From NCBI GenBank assembly GCA_016709845.1, contig JADJMA010000016.1:1-23454 (forward strand): a DNA stretch of 23,454 nt. The letters run 5' to 3'. The DNA is from Flammeovirgaceae bacterium. GTDB taxonomy: Bacteria > Bacteroidota > Bacteroidia > Cytophagales > Cyclobacteriaceae. Position numbers and translations under genes: made by a program. The notes beneath the pieces were generated by a model. That model was not told where the DNA came from and did not search any database. It saw only the letters and a program-made list of their open reading frames with translations. Below, in pieces: positions 1 through 8,392 of the stretch; position 1 is the stretch's first letter, and each line of letters opens with the position of its first letter.

Positions 1-156
1 TCTCCATAACGTCTCGCCATAATGCGAGCAACCTCACCCACTTCTTCTGTTGAAGTATGGCCATGTTGAAATTCATCATTGAAAATAACCCAGACACCAT
101 GTAATTTTATCCATTCGTCAACTTTTTATTGGGCTTGATAAAAGATGTTAAACTTG
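1..156 (-). CDS. unidentified ORF fragment downstream of the carboxylase gene
   Basis: On the minus strand one frame stays open from about position 128 to the window edge and reads protein-like (it includes VDEWIKLHGVWVIF and later TSTEEVGEVARIMARRYG). It begins just after the stop of the carboxylase gene, in the same orientation, so it may be the next gene of that transcript. The 5' end is unclear: a stretch reading FNIFYQAQ precedes it in the same frame, separated by a TAA that may be a base error. I do not recognise the family. The 3' end lies outside the window. Confidence 0.3.
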
Positions 157-1693
157 TTAGAGTGGAATATTTCCATGTTTCTTCTTCGGAAGTTTGACTG
201 CTCATTACCAAGCATTTTAAATGCAGTCCCGTTTTCATGAGTCACAATCGGATAGACGTTCCTCATCAGTATATCCCGGTGGGCAGCACGGAATGGGTTA
301 ACTAATTGGGTGTACTCATCTACCTTCTCATTAGGTTTCGCCCTCCGGGTTGGCATCATGGGAAATCTCCTTTAAAATAATTTCCGCTACCTTTCGCACC
401 CATTACCGCAATCTCAGCAGTTGGCCAGGCATAGTTAAGGTCCGCACTGATGAGCGGAGTTCGATACATCATAATCCCCATAGGTTATAGGTGATAACAT
501 GCCCCGCGGTACCGTTGCTTCTGAGAAAGCAAACAATGGCTTAGCCCCATTCGGTGATAATCGCATTCCATTCCTGATCAGTGCCCGGCAAAAGCCTGGA
601 CGTCTTCAAACACCAGCAACGGAATATTAAAGCAATCTGAAACCGAACAGGCTTCGCGCAGCCTTTACCGCTGGCATCAATATCCAACACCGCCATCGAT
701 GCGGGTTGATTACTAACAATGCCAATATGCTGAAGCTAACCAGGCAAAGCCTAAAATAATGGTAAACATAAAATTTTTATGCACTTCAAAAAAGACTGAT
801 CGTCCACCACGCCATAGATAGCATCGCGAATATCATGAGAGCTGATTTGGGTTTGAAGGAATAATTTCATTAAGCGAAGGGCGCGAGTTGGTGCCCGGTG
901 TATGTAAGACAACGCGAATATAACCTCTTCACAATTTTTGGGGATGTGGCTGGGAGGTGTTGATCGTGATGTTGTCCTTCATTGGCGCAGGCAAATGGCC
1001 TTTCGCCACTATGCGTAGAGGCACCCCTAGATTCTTCTGCTGTTACGTTTTCGTGGGTAACTGTTTTCACTACGTTCGGTCCGGTAACAAACATGAACGA
1101 AGTGTTGCTCTACTACCATAAAAATAAAATCGGTGATCGCGGCCGGTGAGTAAACTGCACCTCCGACGCATGGGCCCCATCCCTGCAAGAAATCTGAGGT
1201 ACCGCCCGAAACGCCATTACGTTGATAAAAATATCTGCATATCCGCCCAGCAAACTTCACCTTCCTAGATGCGGTACCCCCGAATCATTAAAGACCGATT
1301 ACGGGACCGCCATTCTTCATCCCCATACTCCATAATCTTAACTATTTTTTCGACATGGGTTTCCGACAACGACCACCAAACTGTGTAAGTCCTGGGAAAA
1401 CATGGAATCAACCAACCTGAATGGTACACCGTAACCTGTTACAACACCATCACCCAGATATGATATTCTTGTAGTCGAATCCTTTTTTGCGGTGCATCCC
1501 TAATTTGACTCCCTCAAAGGAGTCTTCATCCAAAAGTAACATCACTCGTTCGCGAGCGGTAAGTTTTCTATTTTAGCATGTTGTTGGGCGATTCTTTTCC
1601 TTTCACCCAAAAGAATTCCTTGTTTTCCGCAGTTAATGAAACTTTAGGATTTTTGTTTTTGAATTAATTTTCGTTGTGTCCCCCCTTTCTCAT
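157..1693 (-). CDS. pccB: acyl-CoA carboxylase carboxyltransferase (beta) subunit, propionyl-CoA carboxylase type; frameshifted
   Basis: This family carries the carboxyltransferase half of biotin-dependent propionyl-CoA (or related acyl-CoA) carboxylases, moving CO2 from biotin to the acyl-CoA to give methylmalonyl-CoA. Family segments appear in order on the minus strand but in changing frames: an N-terminal stretch KLTARERVMLLLDEDSFEG (about 1510-1565), a GPC-GGAVYSPA-TDF acyl-CoA/oxyanion segment (about 1130-1180), MFVTGPNVVKTVT (about 1055-1094), a DLNYAWPTAEIAVMGAKG segment (about 385-455), and the C-terminal signature LPKKKHGNIPL ending at the TAA at 157-159. The reconstructed length of about 512 codons matches the usual 510-520. 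The ATG at 1691-1693 is chosen because MSEKGG is a typical start. It is divergent from the phosphatase gene, with about 70 bases between them. Many indels break it, as in most genes here. The exact acyl-CoA substrate cannot be read from the sequence; mmdA-type use is an alternative. Confidence 0.85.
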
Positions 1694-1764
1694 TGATACT
1701 GCTGTCTAAATATAGGGATAGTTATAGGTAGAAATGGTAACTTGTACCGATCGAAATAAACGTA

Positions 1765-2659
1765 ATGAAACGTGTAGCCATCATTGATATAGAACCAATA
1801 ACCACTTGTTGCTGTGTTGGGAAGAAGATTAACGATTACCCATAGAAAAAAAGTACCTGACCCTTGGCGTTGGCGGAATCAATCAGGGTTACATAACAAG
1901 GGTATTGAAGAGCGCTTAACACCATGCGATCGTTTAATCCCACGCTCAATGAAGCGGGCATCGATCGGGTGGCCCACGGAACAAACTATATGCGTAATGC
2001 CAGCAACAGGCAAAGATTTAAAAAATACTAGAACACGAGCAATTTTTAATCAGACACAAAATCTGTTTCGGGAGCTTGGGGCAGAATACATTTATCCAGA
2101 ATCAGGTTTACCATTAACATGGGATCAAAAGTGTTTGATTATGGATATTGGCGGTGGGAGTGTAGAATTTGTCGTGGCAGAGGAACAAGTTTCTGGAGTC
2201 ATGGTTTTAGAAATAGGCGGGCAACGTCTGCTGGAAAAAATTTCATCGAAAAACGACCCCATAAAATCACAGGAAGTGATTAGTTGTTTCTCTTTTTGAA
2301 GAAGAATTACAGCTTCTGATAGCCCGCTCTTAAAATTCAGCAGCCAAAAGTATTGGTTAGGATCATCCGGTACGTCTCGATACCTTAAGTGATATTTATT
2401 TTATGCGAGAAGCAGGTTTGCCCGATGCAAAATACCCGAAACACCTTTCAATATAAAGGTAACTGAATGATCCTTGAGGGCTATTGGTAAAGATCGGGCG
2501 ACTCGCTAAGAAATTCGAGGCATGATTAAGATGCGCTATAGATATGATGTAGTAGCTTGCTGTCTCATCAAATATCTCTTGAATACTCATAGCTTCAATC
2601 AAATCCGGGTTTCCTCTTATTCATTAAAGAAGGCGTACTCGCATCCCATGCCAAAATAA
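1765..2659 (+). CDS. ppx: Ppx/GppA family exopolyphosphatase/pppGpp phosphatase; frameshifted
   Basis: Members hydrolyse polyphosphate or pppGpp using an actin-like (ASKHA) fold. The start MKRVAIIDI at the ATG 1765-1767 is the phosphate-1 motif region of the family. Then come the NTMRSFNPTLNEAGIDRVAH-like and YMRNASN-like stretches (about 1918-2010), and a well-preserved second phosphate motif, MDIGGGSVEFVVAE, with EIGGQRLLEK (about 2140-2240). After a break, DTLSDIYFMREAGLPDAKYP follows (about 2375-2440). The C-terminus SSYSLKEGVLAS runs into a TAA at 2657-2659 if one surplus C is ignored. The reconstructed length of about 298 codons fits the short Bacteroidota form with only the two ASKHA lobes. 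Several indels disrupt it. It converges on the DUF4139 gene and is followed immediately by a hairpin terminator. Which substrate it uses is not visible. Confidence 0.85.
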
Positions 2660-2660
2660 A

Positions 2661-2690
2661 AAGAAGGCCATCTCTTTGATAGCCTTCTTT
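2661..2690. terminator. hairpin terminator between converging genes
   Basis: AAGAAGGCCATC (2661-2672) and GATAGCCTTCTT (2678-2689) pair over 12 bases with one mismatch around a five-base loop. A-rich sequence lies on one side and T-rich on the other, so it could serve both the phosphatase gene ending at 2659 and the minus-strand gene ending at 2719. Confidence 0.75.
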
Positions 2691-2718
2691 ATGACTCATC
2701 AATCAAAGATTACAAAGC

Positions 2719-4296
2719 CTAAATCTGCTTATCAACTGGATACTTCACTTCATACTTACAGATCATCTTCTTTGTTTCGTAGGTTTGATTTCGAGTTCCA
2801 TTCAAGTTTGCGGTTGCTGTTGTGTTTGGCTCCACCTGTTTCCAAAGCGAAACTGGTTGTGTGTTTTGCGACGAATTACCCTGATCTCAGTAGTATGTGA
2901 TCGATTCTGTTTTTGTGTTCCGGCCGAAATCTCCCAGGCATAACTCTCCTTTTCGTAGAGCCATAAAACTACGTGAAGTAAGATCTTTCAACTTATCACG
3001 CTTCACCACAATTCTTTATCAGCCCCACGATACAGAAAAAGTGTGTCTTTTCATATTATTTGGATCGATGTACGACTTACCCACAAGGTGCCCTCAAAGA
3101 AAATATTAGCTTCACCTGGCAATAATTAAAATCCCCCTTTCGTAGCCTTCACATAAAAATGCATCCGCATCCAATTTAGGGGCCACCGAATAAACAGTAA
3201 TCCGATTTCATCTCATAGCTGCGGAATATCAAGCCAGAGTAAGGTTTTGACGAAGACGATACCGAGTAAGGAAATGGAAATCCAACTCCGTGTTCAAGGT
3301 GGTTTGAATCGTAGGCATAATCCCGGATGCCGATTGTGCGTCAACCTCTTCTTTATAATCTTTCGTTTCCGCTTAGCAGGTGCCCGATCGGGATACCGTG
3401 CCGGCTGCCTTTGCTGATAACGAATAGGCAATGGGTTGATAGAAATCTAAAAACCTACGATGTAAAGTCTTTGTTCAGGCTTCAGCCCGCTTTGATTCGG
3501 ATTAGCCGTTGACAATTTTAATTTTACATTTTCCATTCTTCGCCCGTGCTTTGAAACATTCGCTTGTAACTAAGCAACTGGATTCTTTGTGTTCGCCGCG
3601 CGTAAATCATAGATAGGTGCCATCCCGCATTGGCCTACAATAATTAATCTCCAAACTCAGCCGAAGTCGCGCTTCGGTAGACACACTCACTACAATCTCG
3701 CTGGTGTTGCGATTATATAATTCATTTTGACTATTAATTTGTGCATTCAGGCGTGCGATAGTCTCATTCAATTTTTTGATTTTCTCATCTTGCTTCATAC
3801 GTAACGAAACGATATATCACCCAACGGACTACGATAAAAATCGGCCATCGCTTTTAGTTCGGCCACCGTTAGGTTTTGATTTGTCCCGCCAATTTTCTGG
3901 TTGCTTAATAGCATTTGCTCCTCCTTATTTAAAATTTCTTTCTGGCTTTGCTCAAGCAGCACTTGTCTTTGCATGGTCGACAATGAGTCTTTCAATGCCT
4001 TCAGACCTTTTGGCATATTAAACTCGTTTAAAAAGTTTTGCTGATGGCTGATTCCGAGAATAACAAAATTTCCCTTGCCTTTAACCTGAATACTTTGGGA
4101 TCCAGTTGCGCAGTTAATCCGGCAATAATTATATTAGTCCTTCCAGCCTCAGTTTTGTTTTGCATCACGGGTAACCTGCGCTTTATTAAGAAAGACTGTG
4201 ACATCCGATGTTTTTTGAATCCACAGGTTTATCAGGCTGACCGATGGCAACTATTGAACTAAGTACTAAGGCTGATGATAGAATTTGATTTTTCAT
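2719..4296 (-). CDS. DUF4139/DUF4140 mucoidy inhibitor MuiA-family protein; frameshifted
   Basis: The protein starts MKNQILSSALVLSSIVAIGQ at the ATG 4294-4296, a Sec signal peptide, so it is exported. A long helical, coiled-coil-like middle follows (about 3730-4000), rich in Q, E, K and L (for example MKQDEKIKKLNETIARLNAQ). Next is the family's beta-rich domain: EIVVSVSTEARLRLSLEINY (about 3640-3700), a YDLRAANTKNPV-like strand (about 3570-3610) and LKLSTANPNQSGLKPE (about 3475-3520). The end EVKYPVDKQI with TAG at 2719-2721 is typical. About 525 codons fits the family. The role is unknown; MuiA was named for an effect on mucoidy, and Bacteroidota members are predicted periplasmic or surface proteins. 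Numerous indels are present. It is divergent from the dehydrogenase gene and convergent with the phosphatase gene. Confidence 0.82.
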
Positions 4297-4405
4297 GATT
4301 TTCAGTTTTTTGACTCTAAGATGCGCGTGCGGGTAAATTTCCATATTGAACAGTATAAATTTTAGTAAATCCTCAATATTGCCTTTAATCGAACACTTTT
4401 GCACT

Positions 4406-5469
4406 ATGAATGATCTTGTTCTTCCCTATCATCAATTAAGGCAATTTGCCATTGATATTTTCGTGAAAATGAATTGCCCTAAAGAAGAGGCAAATCTGGC
4501 TGCCGATGTATTGTTAAACGCAGACCTTCGCGGTATTGATTCACACGGCTTGGCTCGTTTGTCGGGCTACGTACGACTGTGGAGGCCAAACGAATTAATA
4601 GTAGCCAACGATCTCTGTGTGCATGAAACTCCAAGCACTGCCGTTGTAGATGGCGATCAGGGTTTGGGATTGGTGGTAGCACCCCGGGCCATGAAAATTG
4701 CAATCGAAAAGGCGATGCAAGTAGGCACAGGCTGGGTAGCTGTCAAAAACTCAAATCATTTTGGTATTGCCGGTTATCATGCCATGATGGCTCTCGAACA
4801 CGATATGATAGGCATGGCCATGACGAACGCAAGTCCATTAGTTGCCCCGACCTTTTCAGTAGAACGATTACTGGGTACGAATCCAATTTGTTGCGATTCC
4901 CGCGGGTGAACAACCTCTCCCTTGTTGCTGATTTGCAACCACAACTGCCGCTAATGGTAGCTTGAAATCTTGCAACGCAAAACCAGGAAGCACCTGAAGG
5001 GTGGATACAGAAAAAGATGGCAGCGTATCAATTAATCCAAATGAGGTTAAAGATGGTGGCGCATTGGTTCCGTTAGGAAGCGATCCTGAACATGGAAGTC
5101 ACAAGGGATTTTGCTTAGGAGCATGGGTAGATATTTTTCGGCAGTTTTGAGTGGAGCTAACTATGGACCTTGGGTTTCCTCCCTTCGTAAGTTTTGGCGC
5201 CTCGTCTGATCCTGTAGGCGATGGCATTGGTCATTTTTGGTGCCATGCGTAGATGCCTTTCGGCCTGCTGATGATTTCAAAAAACACATGGATAATTGGA
5301 TAACCCGATTTCGATCCGCAAAACGGTGGAAGGACAGGATCGATTAATTATACCTGGTGATCCGGAACGCGAAAGCGAAAAAGCGCGAATGATTTCCGGA
5401 ATTCCGTTGAACCCAAAGGTAGCTCAAGACCTTAAAGAACTCGGAACAAAATTTAACATTGAATTCTAA
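4406..5469 (+). CDS. Ldh family (malate/L-lactate dehydrogenase type 2) NAD(P)-dependent oxidoreductase; frameshifted
   Basis: This Rossmann-independent 2-hydroxyacid dehydrogenase family oxidises malate, L-lactate, ureidoglycolate or related substrates. The first 160 or so codons are intact and diagnostic: an N-terminal helix ending in ADVLLNADLRGIDSHG (about 4500-4545, with the catalytic-region His), VVDGDQGLGLVVAPRAM, and VAVKNSNHFGIAGYHAMMAL (about 4738-4795), where the SNHFG His-Phe-Gly motif binds substrate and cofactor. After a break near 4890 come the segments EAPEGWIQKKDGS, PLGSDPEHGSHKGFCLG, FFGAMRVDAFRPADDF and VEGQDRLIIPGDPERE. The stop TAA at 5467-5469 follows LKELGTKFNIEF. About 354 codons agrees with the family. 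The stop overlaps the stop of the converging gene. The exact substrate cannot be decided. Confidence 0.88.
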
Positions 5470-6009
5470 AATCCAGCAGTAACGCCAACACGCAGTACCA
5501 GCGGACTACTGTATGGATAGTAATCGTTTGGTGAAGTTGGGTTGCGATAGGAGAATTAAAAGGGCAACAGCAAAAAATCCTGCATGTCTGCCTATCGGCT
5601 GAAAGAATCCACCTCCACCCATAAAACTTGAGAAGTTCTGCCGAACGGATTGACCTCCGTAAGTCACGTACTCATTATTAAGATACTCATACTCGGCATG
5701 TAAAAATAAGGGACCATAAACCTGAAAACGCAAAAAAGGGCTTATTCCAAAATCATTTGCTGAAATGTTGGGCGTTACATATTTATACTTCGTATACCGG
5801 TAAATTAAACTTACTCCACTCGCTAAACGCGGAGAAAGTTTGTAACCAATAATGGGCGAAACTGAAATGTAATCGTACTGCGCACTAAACCCCATTCCAA
5901 ATCCTCCACCCGTAAAAACACGATCTTTGAAATCTGGCTTTTCATCCATAGGCTCATCGCCCCATTGCGCTTGTGCGCTTATATCCGAGAAGCGTAAGTA
6001 GTATAAATA
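5466..6009 (-). CDS. small outer-membrane beta-barrel-like protein, Bacteroidota hypothetical family
   Basis: The frame reads a signal-peptide-like end (YLYYL..FSDISAQAQ, about 5965-6009), then DFKDRVFTGGGFGMGF and alternating strands such as VSPIIGYKLSPRLASGVSLI and LFLHAEYEYLNNEYVTYGG. The C-terminus YPYSSPLVLRVGVTAGF (about 5466-5518) ends in an aromatic residue, as outer-membrane barrels usually do. That last strand is in another frame from the body, so one indel lies near 5510-5560. The alternation and the terminal Phe support a barrel of about 180 residues; I recognise the family pattern but no function. Its own start codon is not visible, because the frame continues upstream into FtsB-like sequence (see next entry). 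TAG at 5466-5468 overlaps the stop of the converging dehydrogenase. Confidence 0.65.
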
Positions 6010-6111
6010 TGAGATCAGGTCGTTAGAATCAAGAAATAACAGCCAAACAAAAAAACAAAGCCCAGTAACAAAATAAAAATTTCTAAAGGCGGGTGGTAAT
6101 CTTTTGAGCAT
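6010..6111 (-). pseudogene. N-terminal fragment of FtsB/DivIC-like septum formation initiator protein
   Basis: The 34 codons from the ATG at 6109-6111 read a short basic start, one hydrophobic segment (FYFVTGLCFFVWLLFLDSND) and LIS. This is the hallmark N-terminus of Bacteroidota FtsB/DivIC (short cytoplasmic tail, one membrane span, then W-LLF-D-NDLIS). In the family a periplasmic coiled coil of about 60-70 residues should follow. Instead the frame runs directly into the signal peptide and barrel of the next gene, with no coiled coil. Either a stretch of a few hundred bases is missing from this sequence, or the two genes are truly fused. Given the many indels elsewhere, an assembly deletion is more likely. 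Confidence 0.6.
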
Positions 6112-6161
6112 AGTTTAAAAAATGATTCTACGAAGATAGAAATTAAAACAGGTATTAAGCA

Positions 6162-6182
6162 AATCAGGCCGAAGGCCTGATT
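6162..6182 (-). terminator. hairpin after the DUF2147-like gene
   Basis: AATCAGGCC (6162-6170) and GGCCTGATT (6174-6182) form a perfect 9-bp stem with a three-base loop. On the minus strand it lies a few bases past the stop at 6187-6189 and is followed by TTGCTTAA, a weak T tract, so termination efficiency is uncertain. Confidence 0.55.
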
Positions 6183-6186
6183 GTGT

Positions 6187-6600
6187 TTACGATTTAGGCA
6201 ACGTCCACTCCTGATCGAACGCTACCTCCTGGGTTCCTTTTTGGAAAAGCTTTTAGCTTCATTATACTTTTCCCTTCAAGGATAATCGCAGATCATATTT
6301 TTCTGACGTTGATGGATCCACATAAGTTCCTTTACAAATATTGAAGAATCCTACCTTTAGATTTTCCAACCCGGGTTCCCAAAATTGAGTTGTTCAAATT
6401 ATCAGCCCATACCACCGAACCCTGAAAAACCGAGTCCACATCATACATCAGAATTCCAATATTGAGATGTTCGTTAAACCACACCCAACAATACTGTGTT
6501 GAAAATCCACACCTGAAAAATTGCTCCCTAATCAGGAAGAGAATCAACCCTCCGGCAACTATTAAATGAGAACAATTGACACCATCACTTCTGTTTCCAT
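6187..6600 (-). CDS. DUF2147-like small exported protein; frameshifted
   Basis: The readable pieces in order are NEHLNIGILMYDVDSVFQGS with VVWADNLNN (about 6400-6480), LGTRV (about 6370), FFNICKGTYVDPSTSEKYDL (about 6275-6335), LRLSLKGK, and FDQEWTLPKS followed by TAA at 6187-6189. A charged early strand, then a hydrophobic V-W strand, ILGTRV, G-Y-DP-S--YD and a terminal -WTL is the layout of DUF2147 proteins, small beta-barrel domains of unknown role often exported in Bacteroidota. The start is not secure. ATG codons lie at 6598-6600 and 6584-6586, and a hydrophobic stretch (VAGGLILFLI, about 6525-6555) could be the signal peptide in a shifted frame. Several indels are present. The family call rests on pattern memory only. 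Confidence 0.45.
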
Positions 6601-6686
6601 AATTTCAAGACACTACGCTTAATCGAGTATCTCTCCCTTCCTATTGCAAAAATCAAACAGCTTTGATCACCGAAGGGTTAAAATTC

Positions 6687-6717
6687 AAAAAAAGCCTCTT
6701 TTTTTTAGTGAAAAGGC
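6687..6717 (-). terminator. possible minus-strand terminator
   Basis: GCCTCTT (6694-6700) can pair with AAAAGGC (6711-6717) with one mismatch. Read on the minus strand the hairpin is followed by seven T (6687-6693). It would end a minus-strand transcript coming from beyond 6760, which fits the minus-strand reading of the unresolved stretch to its right. Confidence 0.45.
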
Positions 6718-6760
6718 ACTTTAATCGCTTTGGTCTTATCAGAGTGGATTAAAAGCTTTA

Positions 6761-6988
6761 TCAAACAGGATTCAGTTTCCCAAAAATGGAATGGACGTAG
6801 CCAGAGGTTCCTTTGAAATTGCCATCCGGAAGCAAAACGAAGAGTGTGTGCTCCCCATGGGTGAATTTATTTAAGAACTGCTTCCAGTAACAAAAGGAAA
6901 ACTTCAATCCAATCTGACCACAGAGATTTTCTATCGAAACATTTTGATTGTGCCTATCAATGAAATTCCTGCTACAATTTTAAATTAA
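6761..6988. other. unresolved coding-like stretch, open on both strands
   Basis: Between the DUF2147-like gene and hpt (6601-7084) there is no gene I can name. At 6761-6988 both strands look coding. On plus, one frame reads DVARGSFEIAIRKQNEE, then after a single TAA at 6872-6874 continues with LTTEIFYRNILIVPINEIPA to TAA at 6986-6988. On minus, a frame without stops reads GEHTLFVLLPDGNFKGTSGY and ends SIFGKLNPV at a TGA at 6761-6763, followed by a possible terminator. Purine-first codons are commoner in the plus frame, favouring plus; the terminator favours minus. I recognise neither. The rest of 6601-7084 shows nothing I can support apart from the terminator. Confidence 0.3.
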
Positions 6989-7084
6989 CCTTATTGTTGA
7001 TCATTCATTGCCTAAAAGGAAATTCCATGCTTCCCGCCTGTTCCAATTGCAATAATTTTAAGATGCTGGTTTTGGTAATTGAAT

Positions 7085-7092
7085 TATCTTTG
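7085..7092 (+). promoter_or_regulatory. TAnnTTTG-type -7 box just upstream of hpt
   Basis: TATCTTTG matches the Bacteroidota primary sigma -7 consensus TAnnTTTG exactly and ends only seven bases before the hpt ATG at 7100. Transcription would begin a few bases before the start codon. A clear -33 TTG at the usual distance is not seen, though a TTTG lies at 7071-7074. Confidence 0.45.
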
Positions 7093-7099
7093 TCCCTCT

Positions 7100-7633
7100 A
7101 TGGCGAATCTAAAAATTAATAATCTGGAATTTAAAAAGCTTATTCCTGCAGCAAAATTAGAAGCGAAAATTGTCGAATTGGCCGGTAAGATTAACGAAGA
7201 CTATGAGGGAAAAACTCCAGTGTTTCTTCCAATCCTCAACGGCTCGTTTATGTTTGCTGCTGATTTACTAAAGGAGATAAAGATTGACTGCAGAGTATCC
7301 TTTGTGAAAACATCATCGTATGCAAGGCACTTCCAGTACGGGCCAACTTAAGACATTAATTGGTCATGATGAAAGCCTCTTCAACAACACATTATTATTG
7401 TAGAAGACATTGTAGACTCTGGCCTTACGCTGGATAAGATTTTGACTGAACTTCGGGATCGCGGAGCTAAATCTGTAGAGGCCGTTTCGTTGCTTCGCAA
7501 AAAGTCGGCACGCGAAAAAAAAATCGAAGTAAAATACGTGGGCTTTGATCTCGAAGATGAATTTGTGTTGGGCTATGGCCTCGACTATGATGGGCTGGGT
7601 CGTAATTACAAGGACATTTATAAAGCCCTGTGA
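7100..7633 (+). CDS. hpt: hypoxanthine phosphoribosyltransferase; frameshifted
   Basis: Hpt converts hypoxanthine or guanine plus PRPP to IMP or GMP in purine salvage. From ATG 7100 the protein reads an N-terminal helix region, VFLPILNGSFMFAADLLKEI (about 7220-7280, the PPi-loop region with the LNG-F motif) and SFVKTSSY (flexible loop). After a break at about 7320-7385 comes the PRPP-binding motif IIIVEDIVDSGLTLDKIL (about 7388-7443), with the paired acidic residues ED and the VDSG-T loop. VKYVGFDLEDEFVLGYGLDY (about 7528-7587) is the purine-binding hood. It ends KDIYKAL with TGA at 7631-7633. The reconstructed 177 codons equals the family length. Adk follows about 120 bases downstream on the same strand, consistent with a nucleotide-metabolism cluster. 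At least one indel near 7325 is needed to join the halves. Confidence 0.92.
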
Positions 7634-7753
7634 CGGATACTGGACACTTGAAAAGTTATCCAGAAACCAGCAACAAGTAGCAAATTCAGTAGTTGGCTAA
7701 TGCCCTAATTGATCCTTATCTTGCCCAACTTTACCTAAACATAGACCGTTAGT

Positions 7754-8316
7754 ATGATCAATCTTGTTCTCTTTGGCCCGCCCGAGCTGGCAAAGGCACA
7801 CAAAGCGAAAGCTCATTCGCAAATATGGCTTTGTTCATATTAGCACCGGTGATCTTTTCGGTGGCATACCAAAATGACACCTCTTTGGGCAAGCAAGTAA
7901 AAGAAATAATGAACAGCGGCTTACTGGTGCCCGATGAAATCACCATCGCCATGCTTAAAGAAGAACTTAACAAAAATCCTGAAGCAAAAGGATTTCTTTT
8001 TGATGGCTTTCCCCGCACCGTACCACAAGCCGAAGCGTTGGATAAATTTATGAAAGATAATGGCACAGCCATTCATTATGTGATTGCTCTGGATGTTACC
8101 GAAGAAGAAGTTCGTTGTCGTATTGCTAAACGAAGAACAATCGATAATCGGGCCGATGATGAAGAAGACAAGTTAAACAAACGCATCAATGAATATTTTA
8201 CCAAAACTATTCATGTTCTTCCGTTTTATGGAAATCAGAATCGTTTAAATACGGTAAATGGCATTGGAGCCGTTGACGAAATCTTCAAAAATCTTTGTAA
8301 GATAATTAAGGTATAA
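7754..8316 (+). CDS. adk: adenylate kinase; frameshifted near the P-loop
   Basis: Adk catalyses ATP + AMP to 2 ADP. From ATG 7754 the read is MINLVLFGPP, then the P-loop (normally GAGKGTQ) is scrambled by indels at about 7780-7800. HISTGDLF (AMP-binding region) is legible at about 7834-7860. From about 7870 to 8316 the frame is clean: NSGLLVPDEITIAMLKEEL, the family signature FLFDGFPRTVPQAEALD (about 7993-8043), YVIALDVTEEEVRCRIAKRR, a short LID, DNRADDEEDKLNKRINEYF and the C-terminal NGIGAVDEIF helix. The ending KIIKV with TAA at 8314-8316 gives about 187 codons, the normal size for the short-LID form. Like the P-loop breaks in atpD and prfC, the damage in an essential motif points to sequence error. 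Confidence 0.92.
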
Positions 8317-8356
8317 GCTTCCGTGCTGAGTCATTGGTAAGTAAGCAACCCATCAG

Positions 8357-8390
8357 TAAATCGTAATTCAAAAATCATAAATCGTAATTC
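8357..8390. repeat. short direct repeat in the adk-obgE spacer
   Basis: The 13-mer TAAATCGTAATTC occurs at 8357-8369 and again at 8378-8390, start to start 21 bases apart, immediately before obgE. It may be a small tandem duplication; no function is evident. Confidence 0.6.
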
Positions 8391-8392
8391 CC

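Noticed and set aside
1814..2299. A separate 161-codon gene
   Set aside because: Its second half is the phosphate-2 region of the Ppx/GppA gene that begins at 1765; the first half is an out-of-frame reading of that gene.
2676..3512. Plus-strand small ORFs of 60-80 codons opposite the DUF4139 gene
   Set aside because: The minus strand carries recognisable family segments here; the plus frames are low-complexity shadows rich in Ser, Arg and Leu.
1..4300. A block of decaying pseudogenes
   Set aside because: The same damage reaches adk, obgE, atpD and dnaK, which cannot be lost together, so decay is not supported.
7758..8072. Minus-strand ORF opposite adk
   Set aside because: It is an antisense shadow; the plus strand has the diagnostic adenylate kinase signature.
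8357..8390. Start of a CRISPR or other repeat array
   Set aside because: There are only two 13-base copies, with no third copy or regular spacer.
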